DNA from: Betaproteobacteria bacterium UBA5216
GTDB taxonomy: Bacteria > Pseudomonadota > Gammaproteobacteria > Burkholderiales > SG8-41
DNA length: 24,987 nucleotides
Assembly: GCA_002412495.1 (NCBI GenBank)
Contig: DHVE01000125.1
Coordinates: 1-24,987, forward strand
Reading direction: 5' to 3'
Positions 1-7,381 of the stretch are shown one piece after another. Every line of letters begins with the position of its first letter. The stretch's first letter is position 1. The notes beneath the pieces were generated by a model, which did no database searches, was not told the origin of the DNA, and saw only the letters and a program-made list of their open reading frames with translations. Both the position numbers and the translations under genes were made by a program.

Positions 1-297
1 CAGCAAGGTGTAGCCATCGGGGGCCGCGCGCGCGACAATTTCCACGCCGATGGTGCCGCCCGCGCCGCCGCGATTGTCGATCACGAATTGCTGGCCGATC
101 AGGTCAGACATCTTTGCCGCGAAAATGCGCAAAATCGTATCCAGCGATGAGCCGGCGGATTGCGCGGCGATCATGCGAATCGGGCGCTGCGGGTAGGCGC
201 CGCTGGGCATCGTCTGAGCCTGCGTGTTCAGGGCTGTAACCGCAACCGTCAGTCCAGTCAGGGTTAGAGCGGCCAACTCCTTGATCTTTCGATGCAT
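1..297 (-). CDS. Bug/TctC-family periplasmic solute-binding protein, N-terminal part (runs off the window)
   Basis: This is the first 99 codons of a tripartite tricarboxylate transporter type solute-binding protein; the rest lies beyond base 1. The ATG at 297-295 is preceded by GAGGAG, which fixes the start. Residues 1-27 form a Sec signal peptide with a probable cut after TQA (residues 25-27). Family marks follow: YPQRPIRMIAA near residue 35, then VIDNRGGAGGTIG and ARAAPDGYTLL near the window edge. Such proteins bind organic acids in the periplasm and normally pass them to TctA/TctB membrane subunits; none are visible here. One departure from the usual pattern is AAQSAGSSLD where most members have a PFPPGGxxD loop, so the ligand-contact loop is atypical. 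It diverges from the cupin gene, sharing the 298-441 intergenic region. The family call is secure; the ligand is unknown. Confidence 0.9.
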   Translation of the reverse strand, partial: MHRKIKELAALTLTGLTVAVTALNTQAQTMPSGAYPQRPIRMIAAQSAGSSLDTILRIFAAKMSDLIGQQFVIDNRGGAGGTIGVEIVARAAPDGYTLL

Positions 298-441
298 ATG
301 GACTCCTCGACGATATAGCGGGGGTGTGGCGTGAACGCCATTCTGGCACGGCCCGCGCGCTGGCGGGAAGACCCCTTTTCAAATGTTGCTGTTTAGGCGC
401 ACAATCCTTTATGAAATGCCAAACATTCAACGGAGGCGGTC

Positions 442-960
442 ATGGGTAACATGGAACAAGTAGGTCTCACACTGGAAGCGTTTGCGGCAAAGTGCCACGA
501 TTTTGTGAAAGCGGAACCCGGCCCGGCCGGCCGTCAGAAAATTTGCACACTGCTGTCGCAAGTGCTGAAGGATGAGCAGTTTGTCGCCAAGTACGTGGAC
601 AGCAACAGCAAAGAGCGCAACGTTCTGTACGAAGATCCGGAATTCGGCTTTTGCATCATCGCGCACAACTACGAAGGCCCAAAGGAGAGTGCACCGCACG
701 ATCACGCGCATTCCTGGGCGATCTACGGTCAGGCGCGCGGCGAAACCGCGATGAACGACTGGGCGCTGGTGGAAAAGGCATCGGTGCAAGTGCCGGGCAA
801 GGTCAAGCACGTGCGCACCTACACGCTAACCCCTGGCGTGGCGCATCTGTATAACGAAGGCGATCTGCATTCGCCGAAACGCGATGCCTCGACCAAGCTG
901 ATCCGCATCGAAGGCACCGACATGTCGAAGGTGCAGCGGCTGAAGTTCGTGCCGGTGTGA
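442..960 (+). CDS. Small cupin-fold protein, possibly a cysteine-dioxygenase-like metalloenzyme
   Basis: This 172-residue soluble protein has a cupin-like metal-site pattern. Residues 85-101 carry PHDHAHSWAIYGQARGE, with His86, His88 and His90 as candidate metal ligands and the trailing Gly/Glu typical of cupin motif 1. A second conserved-looking segment, LTPGVAHLYNEGDLHSP (about 129-145), offers His135 or His143 as the remaining ligand. This arrangement is like the cysteine dioxygenase / thiol dioxygenase group and related double-stranded beta-helix proteins, which bind one iron, but the substrate cannot be deduced. The start is chosen because GGAGG at 432-436 lies five bases before the ATG at 442; an ATG at 451 is less well placed. 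No signal peptide or membrane segment is seen. The gene converges on lplT. Cupin fold: fairly confident. Thiol dioxygenase activity: a guess. Confidence 0.75.
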   Translation: MGNMEQVGLTLEAFAAKCHDFVKAEPGPAGRQKICTLLSQVLKDEQFVAKYVDSNSKERNVLYEDPEFGFCIIAHNYEGPKESAPHDHAHSWAIYGQARGETAMNDWALVEKASVQVPGKVKHVRTYTLTPGVAHLYNEGDLHSPKRDASTKLIRIEGTDMSKVQRLKFVPV

Positions 961-1044
961 GTTAAACGTGAGGCGTGAGGCGTAAGTCGCGGATCGAGGG
1001 ATGCCGCGCTTCGCCTCGTTCCTGTCTAACGCCTCAAGGCAGTA
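961..1044. repeat. Short inverted repeat between convergent genes
   Basis: The gap between the convergent cupin and lplT genes holds TGAGGCGT twice on the left (969-976 and 976-983), and its exact reverse complement ACGCCTCA on the right (1029-1036). It could fold into a long-looped stem and might act as a two-way terminator, but there is no T-run on either side, so termination is only a possibility. Confidence 0.4.
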
Positions 1045-2340
1045 TCAGTGTATCGCCCCGGTCGGAATCGCCGGCAGCGGTCCTTGCGTCAAATTGTATA
1101 AGTGCCGTTTGCGCACCAGGTACATCGATCCCGAGATAAACGCACCAAACAGTCCGATCACGATATAGATCGACACGTCCATGCTGATCAGCAGCGCGTA
1201 CAGGCCGATCATGATCAGGATGGAAACGTTTTCGTTGAAATTCTGCACGGCGATGGAGTGGCCCGCGCCCATCAGGATATGGCCGCGATGCTGCAACAAC
1301 GCATTCATGGGCACCACGAAATAGCCCGACAGCGCACCGATCAAGATGATGAGCGGTACCGCGAAATAGACATTCGGCACCACGATCATGAGCATCACGA
1401 TGATGCCCATCAGAATGCCCATGGGGATCACGTTGACGGCGCGATTGAGCGGCACCATTTTTGCCGCCATGACCGCGCCCACCGTGACGCCCGCCGCGCA
1501 TACCCCTTGCAGATACGTGGCCCGGGACAGGTCGTAGCCCAGCGCGACTTCGGCCCACTTGAGTACGATAAATTGCAGGGTGGCCCCGGCGCCCCAGAAG
1601 AGCGTGGTAATGGCGAGTGAAATCTGTCCGAGTTTGTCGCTCCACAGCAGCTTCATGCAGTGCGAAAACTCGCGGATCAGATACATCGGGTTACGATTCA
1701 CCATCTTGTGATCGACGCCGGTGTTCGGGATGTACAGATTAAAAATGGCGGCGATGACGTAAAGCACGACAATCACGCCGATGGCGGCTTCGCCCGGTGT
1801 ATCAATTTGATCGAGAAAGTGTGGCAGCGGTATCGCCAGCAGTTTGTCGGATATGGCTTCACTCACCAGTGCGCCGCCAAGCAGCGTGCCCAGAATGATG
1901 GAGCCGACGGTGAGGCCCTCGATCCAGCCGTTGGCTATCACCAGTTTGTGGTGCGGCAGATATTCGGTGAGGATGCCGTACTTGGCCGGCGAGTAGGCGG
2001 CGGCGCCAAGCCCGACCACTGCGTAGCCCAGCAGTATGGTCAGGTAGTCTTCCACGCCGGAGATCGACCACCAGTCGTGCGTGAAGATGATCAGGCAACC
2101 CAGCACCTTGATGGTATTGGTGATGAACATCACGCGGCCCTTGGGCATCGAATCGGCAAACGCGCCAACCACCGCCGCGAACAACACATAGGACACCGTG
2201 AACACAAACTTCAGCATCGGCGTCATCCACTCCGGCGCGAGCAACTGCGTGAGTAACGCAATGGCGGCGATCAGCAGGGCATTATCCGCCAGCGACGAAA
2301 AGAACTGCGCCGCCATGATGATATAGAATCCGAAAGGCAT
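1045..2340 (-). CDS. lplT: Lysophospholipid transporter LplT (MFS)
   Basis: The 431-residue product is a major facilitator superfamily inner-membrane protein closely resembling LplT, which flips lysophospholipids such as lyso-PE from the outer to the inner leaflet for reacylation. Recognisable family segments include QFFSSLADNALL near the N-terminus, GAFADSMPKGRVMFITN around residues 60-75, VGLGAAAYSPAKYGIL around 110-125, LFWGAGATLQF in the middle and SGYFVVPMNALLQHRGH near residue 340, followed by AVQNFNENVSIL. About a dozen hydrophobic segments span the whole length, matching the family. The start MPFGFYIIMAAQFF matches the usual short cytoplasmic N-terminus, although no clear ribosome-binding site is seen. 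The acyltransferase partner Aas is not fused to it and is not in this window. In many betaproteobacteria (recalled, not checked) lplT sits beside alr and radA; here three genes intervene. Confidence 0.93.
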   Translation of the reverse strand: MPFGFYIIMAAQFFSSLADNALLIAAIALLTQLLAPEWMTPMLKFVFTVSYVLFAAVVGAFADSMPKGRVMFITNTIKVLGCLIIFTHDWWSISGVEDYLTILLGYAVVGLGAAAYSPAKYGILTEYLPHHKLVIANGWIEGLTVGSIILGTLLGGALVSEAISDKLLAIPLPHFLDQIDTPGEAAIGVIVVLYVIAAIFNLYIPNTGVDHKMVNRNPMYLIREFSHCMKLLWSDKLGQISLAITTLFWGAGATLQFIVLKWAEVALGYDLSRATYLQGVCAAGVTVGAVMAAKMVPLNRAVNVIPMGILMGIIVMLMIVVPNVYFAVPLIILIGALSGYFVVPMNALLQHRGHILMGAGHSIAVQNFNENVSILIMIGLYALLISMDVSIYIVIGLFGAFISGSMYLVRKRHLYNLTQGPLPAIPTGAIH

Positions 2341-2673
2341 GCTGTTGATTTACAACGGTAATTTTGCGGTTCAGGGGCTGGGCCGGTAAAACGGTCGCGG
2401 AGTTATACCATAGTTTGCAAGTCTGTTGCGGAGCCTTGAGCAGCGTCCGATCGCGGCGCGCCTCACTTGGTCTGCGCGTCCGGCATTTGGTTCACGCCTT
2501 GTGCGGGGTTATCTGCGGCGCGCCTGCGATGCCGCGCTACGCGCTACTCGTGGTTGGCGAAATGTGGTTGAATACAACCGCAGTTGAGAGTTCGGCGTTT
2601 GGAGCGGGGATATCCCGTCACGCGATCCGCGATGACTCTCGGCGCCTTACCCTCCACTCCAAACCGCTTCACC
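2341..2673. other. Divergent intergenic region between lplT and the LysR gene, with a small palindrome
   Basis: These 333 bases separate divergent genes and must hold both promoters, but no convincing -35/-10 pair stands out. The clearest structure is the palindrome GGTTGAATACAACC at 2566-2579, with perfect five-base arms around AATA. It lies about 95 bases before the regulator's start, a reasonable place for an operator or autoregulatory site. The word GGCGCGCCT occurs twice (about 2455 and 2519). No RNA gene or convincing small ORF was seen. Confidence 0.4.
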
Positions 2674-3582
2674 ATGGCCGACCGGCGATTACAGGTTTTT
2701 CAAAGTGTAGCCAAGCATCTTTCGTTCACCAAGGCGGCGGAACAGCTGTTCATGACGCAGCCGGCGGTGACGTTTCAGGTGAAGCAACTGGAGGAACATT
2801 TCAACGCCCGGCTGTTTGAGCGCCAGCGCGGACGGATCTCGCTGACGCCAGCGGGGCAACTGGTATTGGGATACGCCGAGAAAATTCTTGCGCTGTCCGA
2901 CGAAATGGACACCCGCGTGGGCGAGTTGACGGGCGAGGTCAGCGGGCCGTTGCTGCTGGGCGCGAGCATGACCATTGCCGAATTCATCCTGCCGCGCATC
3001 CTGGGCGAGTTCAAGGCCTTGCACCCGCAGGTGCAGACGCAAATGACGGTTGCCAATTCCGAAATCATCGAAAATCGCGTCGCGGAGCTTGCGCTCGACG
3101 TGGGGCTGGTGGAGTCGCCGTCGCATCTGCCGAACGTGGCGACCGAAGTGTGCTGCGACGACGAACTGGTGATGATCTGCGCGCCCGGCCATGTGCTGGC
3201 AAAAAGCCGCGGCGTGACGGCGCGTGATGTGTTTGCCCAGCCGATTATCAGCCGAGAGAGCGGGTCGGGGACGCGCGAATTCGCCGACAATTATTTTCGC
3301 GACCATGGGGTCACGCCCGACGAGTTGAACATCGTGATGGAACTCGGCAGTCCCGAGGCCATCAAGGGCGTGGTCGAAACCGGCATCGGCGTGAGCATCA
3401 TGTCGCGCGCGACGGTGAGCAAGGAACTGCGCTTGGGCACGCTGGTGGCGTTGCCGTTAAAGCCGCGTCTCATACGCAAGCTGTCGGTGCTGACGCCACG
3501 CGAAAAATTCCGCTCGCGGCTGGTGTCCGCGTTCGTGGCGTTTGCGCTCTCGCGCATGCGGCAAGTGGCTGGACTGAAATAG
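2674..3582 (+). CDS. LysR-family transcriptional regulator
   Basis: This 302-residue DNA-binding regulator has the standard LysR layout. An N-terminal winged helix-turn-helix covers about residues 5-65, with HLSFTKAAEQLFMTQPAVTF and LEEHFNARLFER as diagnostic stretches. A periplasmic-binding-protein-like effector domain follows from about residue 90 (ASMTIAEFILPRILGEF). The open frame continues upstream to a TTG at 2584, but the ATG at 2674 (MADRRLQVFQSVA) matches where LysR proteins normally begin; no Shine-Dalgarno sequence marks either. The gene lies 42 bases upstream of a Bug-protein gene and an amidase gene on the same strand, so it probably controls that pair in response to an acid or amide ligand. 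The helix-turn-helix and effector domain look CysB/Cbl-like, but a sulfur-related role is not implied. Family certain; target inferred. Confidence 0.92.
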   Translation: MADRRLQVFQSVAKHLSFTKAAEQLFMTQPAVTFQVKQLEEHFNARLFERQRGRISLTPAGQLVLGYAEKILALSDEMDTRVGELTGEVSGPLLLGASMTIAEFILPRILGEFKALHPQVQTQMTVANSEIIENRVAELALDVGLVESPSHLPNVATEVCCDDELVMICAPGHVLAKSRGVTARDVFAQPIISRESGSGTREFADNYFRDHGVTPDELNIVMELGSPEAIKGVVETGIGVSIMSRATVSKELRLGTLVALPLKPRLIRKLSVLTPREKFRSRLVSAFVAFALSRMRQVAGLK

Positions 3583-3624
3583 CAGCGCGCAAGAACCGAA
3601 CCGTCTAGTGAAAAGGGAAGTCCA

Positions 3625-4593
3625 ATGAAAAAAATCATTAACTATCTGTTTTTATGTGTTATTTCAAGCGTATCGGCAGGGGCGTTCGCACAGGCCTGGC
3701 CGTCGCGCCCGATTCGTTTTATCGCGCCGTTTCCGCCCGGCGGCGGCACCGATCTGAATGCACGCGTGATCGCACCGCGCCTCGCTGCGGCGCTGGGCCA
3801 GCAGGTGATCGTCGAAAACCGCGCCGGCGCGGGCGGCATGGTGGGCACCGAGTTCGTCGCGAAATCGCCGCCCGATGGCTACAACATGGTGATTGCCACC
3901 ATCGGCCCGATTTCGATCAATCCGAGCCTCTACGCGAAAATGCCCTACGACCCGGTGAAGGACCTCGCACCGGTGACGTTGACGGGCGAAGTGCCGAACG
4001 GACTGGTGGTGCATCCCACGCTGCCGGTGAAATCGATCAAGGAGTTGATCGCGCTGGCGAAGCAACGGCCACGCGAGCTGAATTACGGCTCGTCGGGCAA
4101 TGGCGCGGGCGATCATCTGGCCGGCGAAATGCTCAACGTGATGGCGGGCATCCGCATGACGCATGTGCCGTATAAAGGCGGCGCGCCGGCAATGGTCGAT
4201 TTGCTCGCGGGCAACATCCAGTTGATATTCGCGACACTCGCCACCGGCATTCCGTATATCAAGAGCGGCCGCGTGCGCGCGCTGGCGATGGCCGCGCCCA
4301 CGCGGTTTGCCTTGCTGCCGGATGTGCCCACCGTGGCGGAATCGGGCGTGCCCGGCTTTGCGGTGGTCAACTGGGCGGGCATCTTTGTGGCCGCGGGTAC
4401 GCCGCGTCCGATCATCGACCGGCTCAATACCGAGGTGGTGAAGGCGCTGGGCGCGCAAGACGTGAAACAAAAATTGCTGGAGATGGGCCTGGTGGCAGGC
4501 TCGAATACGCCGGAGCAATTCGCGGCGTTTATTCAATCCGAAACCGTGAAGTGGGCGAAGGTCATCAAAGACGCCAACATCAAGCTGGAGTGA
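3625..4593 (+). CDS. Bug/TctC-family periplasmic solute-binding protein (next to LysR and amidase genes)
   Basis: The 322-residue product has a Sec signal peptide (MKKIINYLFLCVISS onwards, probable cut after AFA at residues 20-22) and the two-lobed Bug fold. Family marks are PSRPIRFIAPFPPGGGTD (26-43), ENRAGAGGMVGTEFVAKS, PPDGYNMVIA, MPYDPVKDLAPVT, MTHVPYKGGAPAMVDLLAG and the C-terminal PEQFAAFIQSETVKW. Bug proteins bind carboxylates and similar ligands, with main-chain contacts from the PFPPGG loop. GGGAAG at 3615-3620 precedes the ATG. The stop codon lies four bases before the amidase start, so the two genes are almost certainly co-transcribed and the ligand may be the amidase's substrate or product. 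No TctA/TctB subunits are nearby. The signal-peptide coding region around 3638-3662 is unusually AT-rich and resembles the AT motif seen upstream of alr. Confidence 0.93.
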   Translation: MKKIINYLFLCVISSVSAGAFAQAWPSRPIRFIAPFPPGGGTDLNARVIAPRLAAALGQQVIVENRAGAGGMVGTEFVAKSPPDGYNMVIATIGPISINPSLYAKMPYDPVKDLAPVTLTGEVPNGLVVHPTLPVKSIKELIALAKQRPRELNYGSSGNGAGDHLAGEMLNVMAGIRMTHVPYKGGAPAMVDLLAGNIQLIFATLATGIPYIKSGRVRALAMAAPTRFALLPDVPTVAESGVPGFAVVNWAGIFVAAGTPRPIIDRLNTEVVKALGAQDVKQKLLEMGLVAGSNTPEQFAAFIQSETVKWAKVIKDANIKLE

Positions 4594-4597
4594 GCAC

Positions 4598-6256
4598 GTG
4601 GATGAGCGCGTGAATACTTACGTGACCCAGACCTTGCCCGGCACCCTCGCGGAGGCGTCTAGCCTGATACGGGCACGCGCGCTGTCGCCGGTGGAACTCA
4701 CCCAGGCGCTGATTGCGCGCACGGATGCGCTCGATCCGCTGGTGAATGCCTTCATCACCCGCACCCGCGAACTCGCGCTCGGGCAGGCGCGCGAGGCCGA
4801 GCGCGAGATCGCGGCGGGCAAGGTGCGCGGGCCGCTGCATGGCATCCCCATCGGGCTGAAGGATATTTACGAGACGGCAGGCATACGCACCACCGGTCAT
4901 TCCAAAGCATTCGAACATCACGTACCGCGCGAGGATGCGGCGGCGTGGGCGCGGTTGCGCGAGGCGGGCGGCGTGCTGATGGGCAAGCTCGCCACGCACG
5001 AACTCGCGCACGGCGGGCCGTCGTTTGATTTGCCTTGGCTGCCCGCGCGCAATCCGTGGAATCCCGCGCATTATGTCGCGGGCAGCAGCAGTGGATCGGC
5101 GGCGGCGCTGGCAGGCGGCTTTGTATTGGGTGCGCTGGGCAGCGATACCGGCGGCTCGATACGCGGGCCGTCGTCGCTGGCGGGCTTGTGCGGTTTGAAG
5201 CCCACTTTCGGGATGGTAAGCCGCGCGGGCGTGATCCCCAATGCGTTCAGTCTGGATCACTGCGGGCCGATGGCGCGCACCGCCGAAGATTGCGCGTTGC
5301 TGATGAACGCCATCGCCGGTTACGATGCGCGCGATGCCGGCAGCGTGCGCGCCGCGCCGCGGGACTTTTGCGCGCATTTGCGCGATGACCTGAAAGGCCT
5401 GCGCATCGGCGTGGTGCGCCATTTCTGGGAGCGCGACGTGCCGGTCAACGCCGAACTCGCGGCCGCCACCGAAGAAGCGCTGCGGGTGTTGCGCGGACTG
5501 GGGGCGCGCGTCGAAGACACCGCGATGCGACCGGTGCGCGATTACTACGACGCGTGGAATCTGATTGAAGAGCCGGAAACATTTTCGATTCATCGCGACA
5601 AACTCACCACGCGGCCGCATGATTTCGGCACGGTGTTTCTGGAACGCACGCTGCTGGCACTCTTGATTGAATCGGCGGACTACGTGCGCGCGCAGCAGGC
5701 GCGGGCGCGGTTCATCGGCGAGATGCAGTCACTGCACGAAAAATATGATGTGCTGCTGACGGCGGGTGCGGGGCCGGCGCCGCCGCTCTCGAACAACCTG
5801 GCGGTGTGGCCGGGGCCGAATGTGTTTTCGCCGTTTGCGCTGCTGGGCGTGCCGGCGCTGGTGTGCTGCGCGGGCTTTAGCGCGAACGGGCTGCCAATGT
5901 CGATACAACTGGTGGGCCGGCCCTTCGAGGATGCGCAACTGCTCGGCGTCGCGCACGCTTTTGAGCGCGCCACCGGTTACTGGATGCGGCGCGCGCCGCT
6001 GGAAAATTTCGTGGCCTCCGCGCCGCTCACACCGATTAGGCCTCGCGCGGTCGTGATGGATACTTCGGCGCTGGATGCGCGTTTGCTGGCGCGTTGCACG
6101 CAGGCGGCGGCACACGCGGGCGTGCCGGTTTCGGAACCGCAACTCGCCGTGCTATGTTCCAACGCGCCGCAATTGCTGGAAATGGTGGCGCGCGTGCGCG
6201 CGAGCGTGGACGGCTGGCACGAGCCGGCCGTGGTGTTCTCTCGATATAATTCGTAA
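4598..6256 (+). CDS. Amidase-signature hydrolase with a C-terminal AtzG-like tail
   Basis: The 552-residue enzyme belongs to the amidase signature family, which hydrolyses C-N bonds with a Ser-cisSer-Lys triad. The triad is intact: Lys88 in GIPIGLKDIY, cis-Ser163 in AGSSSGSAAA and nucleophile Ser187 in GSDTGGSIRGPSS, with the standard 24-residue spacing of the serines. The core ends near residue 480, and about 70 further residues (482-552) form a helical tail ending in DGWHEPAVVFSRY. That tail resembles the small AtzG/DUF4089 proteins that partner the amidase AtzE, suggesting a natural fusion. The start is uncertain: GTG at 4598 follows the Bug-gene stop by four bases, and in-frame GTGs at 4610 and 4622 are alternatives; no strong ribosome-binding site decides. 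Translational coupling to the Bug gene is likely. The substrate is unknown; it is not the tRNA amidotransferase GatA, as gatB/gatC are absent. Confidence 0.88.
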   Translation: MDERVNTYVTQTLPGTLAEASSLIRARALSPVELTQALIARTDALDPLVNAFITRTRELALGQAREAEREIAAGKVRGPLHGIPIGLKDIYETAGIRTTGHSKAFEHHVPREDAAAWARLREAGGVLMGKLATHELAHGGPSFDLPWLPARNPWNPAHYVAGSSSGSAAALAGGFVLGALGSDTGGSIRGPSSLAGLCGLKPTFGMVSRAGVIPNAFSLDHCGPMARTAEDCALLMNAIAGYDARDAGSVRAAPRDFCAHLRDDLKGLRIGVVRHFWERDVPVNAELAAATEEALRVLRGLGARVEDTAMRPVRDYYDAWNLIEEPETFSIHRDKLTTRPHDFGTVFLERTLLALLIESADYVRAQQARARFIGEMQSLHEKYDVLLTAGAGPAPPLSNNLAVWPGPNVFSPFALLGVPALVCCAGFSANGLPMSIQLVGRPFEDAQLLGVAHAFERATGYWMRRAPLENFVASAPLTPIRPRAVVMDTSALDARLLARCTQAAAHAGVPVSEPQLAVLCSNAPQLLEMVARVRASVDGWHEPAVVFSRYNS

Positions 6257-6280
6257 CTAATTGTTTTTAAATAATTATTT
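6253..6280 (+). repeat. AT-rich motif copy 1, upstream of alr
   Basis: A sharply AT-rich stretch in otherwise GC-rich DNA. Bases 6253-6272 match 23015-23034 at 19 of 20 positions (GTAACTAnTTGTTTTTAAAT), and 6263-6280 match 11599-11616 as GTTTTTAAATnnTTATTT. It lies between the amidase stop and the alr TTG start and replaces any Shine-Dalgarno sequence there. It could be a promoter or leader element, or a dispersed repeat; the function is unknown. Confidence 0.55.
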
Positions 6281-7356
6281 TGTATCGCCCCCTCTCGGCC
6301 ACTATTGACTTATCCGCGCTGCGTCACAACCTCGGCGTGGTGCGCGGGCACGCCAAATCGTCGCGCGTGCTCGCGGTTATCAAGGCCAACGCGTACGGGC
6401 ACGGCGTCATGCGCGTGGCGCGTGCGCTGGCGGCGGCCGGCGTGGATGGCTTTGCGCTGCTTGAACTCGATGCCGCGATTGCCTTGCGTGAAGCGGGCTT
6501 GCAGCAACGCATCGTATTGCTCGAAGGTTTTTTTGACGCGCGGGAATTGGCGCTGCTGGCGCGGCATCGCATCGACACCGCGGTTCACGGCGCGGATCAA
6601 CTCGCGATGTTGCAACAGGCGTCTGAGAACGCCCGGCTCAACGTATTGCTTAAACTCAACACCGGCATGAACCGTTTGGGTTTTGCCGACGCGGCCTTTG
6701 CCGATGCACTGGCGGCATTGCGCGCCAACGCGGCGGTGGGCGAGATCACGTTGATGACGCATTTCGCCAACTCGGACGACGCGCGCGGCGTGGCGTGGCA
6801 GATGGCTGCCCTTGAAAAAATGACACAAGGTATAGCGCTGCCGCGCTCGCTGGCGAATTCGGCCGCTATCTTGCGGTATCCGCAAACCCACGCGGATTGG
6901 GTGCGCCCGGGCATCATGCTCTACGGCGCCACGCCGTTCGCCGATGTCAGCGCCGCACAACTGGGATTGCGGCCGGTGATGACGCTCTCGTCGTGCATCA
7001 TTGGCGTGCAGCAACTAAAGGCGGGCGATACCGTGGGTTATGGCGGCGCGTACACGGCCACGCGGGATACACGTATCGGCGTGGTGGCCTGCGGTTACGC
7101 CGACGGCTATCCGCGCCACGCGCCCGGAGGCACACCCGTGCGCGTGGGCGGCGCGATGACCGTCACCGTGGGACGTGTGTCGATGGATATGCTGTGCGTG
7201 GATATCACCGGGCTGCCGGATGCCACCGTGGGAACGCCCGTCACGTTGTGGGGCGAGGGCAACCCGGTGGATGACGTGGCCGCGGCTGCGGGCACGGTGG
7301 GATATGAATTGCTTTGCGCGTTGGCGGCGCGGGTGCCGGTGGTGGAGCTTGGCTAG
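6280..7356 (+). CDS. alr: Alanine racemase
   Basis: This 358-residue PLP-dependent enzyme interconverts L- and D-alanine, supplying D-Ala for peptidoglycan. The PLP lysine is Lys35 in AVIKANAYGHG, and the second catalytic base is Tyr258 in GYGGAYTA. Other marks are LKLNTGMNRLGF (125-136), MTHFANSDD, SLANSAAIL, RPGIMLYG (209-216), CGYADGYPR (271-279) and GRVSMDM (298-304). Domain order, TIM barrel then C-terminal beta domain, and length match the family. The best start is TTG at 6280, giving MYRPLSATIDL, which aligns with the usual M-x-RPI-x-A-T-I beginning. No Shine-Dalgarno sequence is visible; the preceding bases are the AT-rich motif, in which an in-frame ATA (6271) takes the place of the ATG used by the crotonase gene at 23033. 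A membrane-protein gene and radA follow closely, so the three probably form one transcript. Confidence 0.95.
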   Translation: MYRPLSATIDLSALRHNLGVVRGHAKSSRVLAVIKANAYGHGVMRVARALAAAGVDGFALLELDAAIALREAGLQQRIVLLEGFFDARELALLARHRIDTAVHGADQLAMLQQASENARLNVLLKLNTGMNRLGFADAAFADALAALRANAAVGEITLMTHFANSDDARGVAWQMAALEKMTQGIALPRSLANSAAILRYPQTHADWVRPGIMLYGATPFADVSAAQLGLRPVMTLSSCIIGVQQLKAGDTVGYGGAYTATRDTRIGVVACGYADGYPRHAPGGTPVRVGGAMTVTVGRVSMDMLCVDITGLPDATVGTPVTLWGEGNPVDDVAAAAGTVGYELLCALAARVPVVELG

Positions 7357-7381
7357 GAACAGGCAAAAGGATGCGTCAAGC

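Noticed and set aside
104..430. A 108-codon minus-strand open frame overlapping the partial Bug gene
   Set aside because: It covers the Bug signal-peptide region in another frame and has no recognisable motif; the Bug frame has a ribosome-binding site and clear family sequence.
298..441. Sigma-70 promoter TTGCTG ... TATGAA near 386-415 for the cupin gene
   Set aside because: Both boxes match the consensus poorly, so it was not listed as a feature.
961..1044. Intrinsic terminator between the cupin and lplT genes
   Set aside because: The arms are far apart and there is no T-run, so only an inverted repeat is reported.
2584..2673. A 30-codon N-terminal extension of the LysR protein from TTG
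   Set aside because: LysR proteins begin close to the helix-turn-helix, as the ATG at 2674 gives; the extension has no family sequence.
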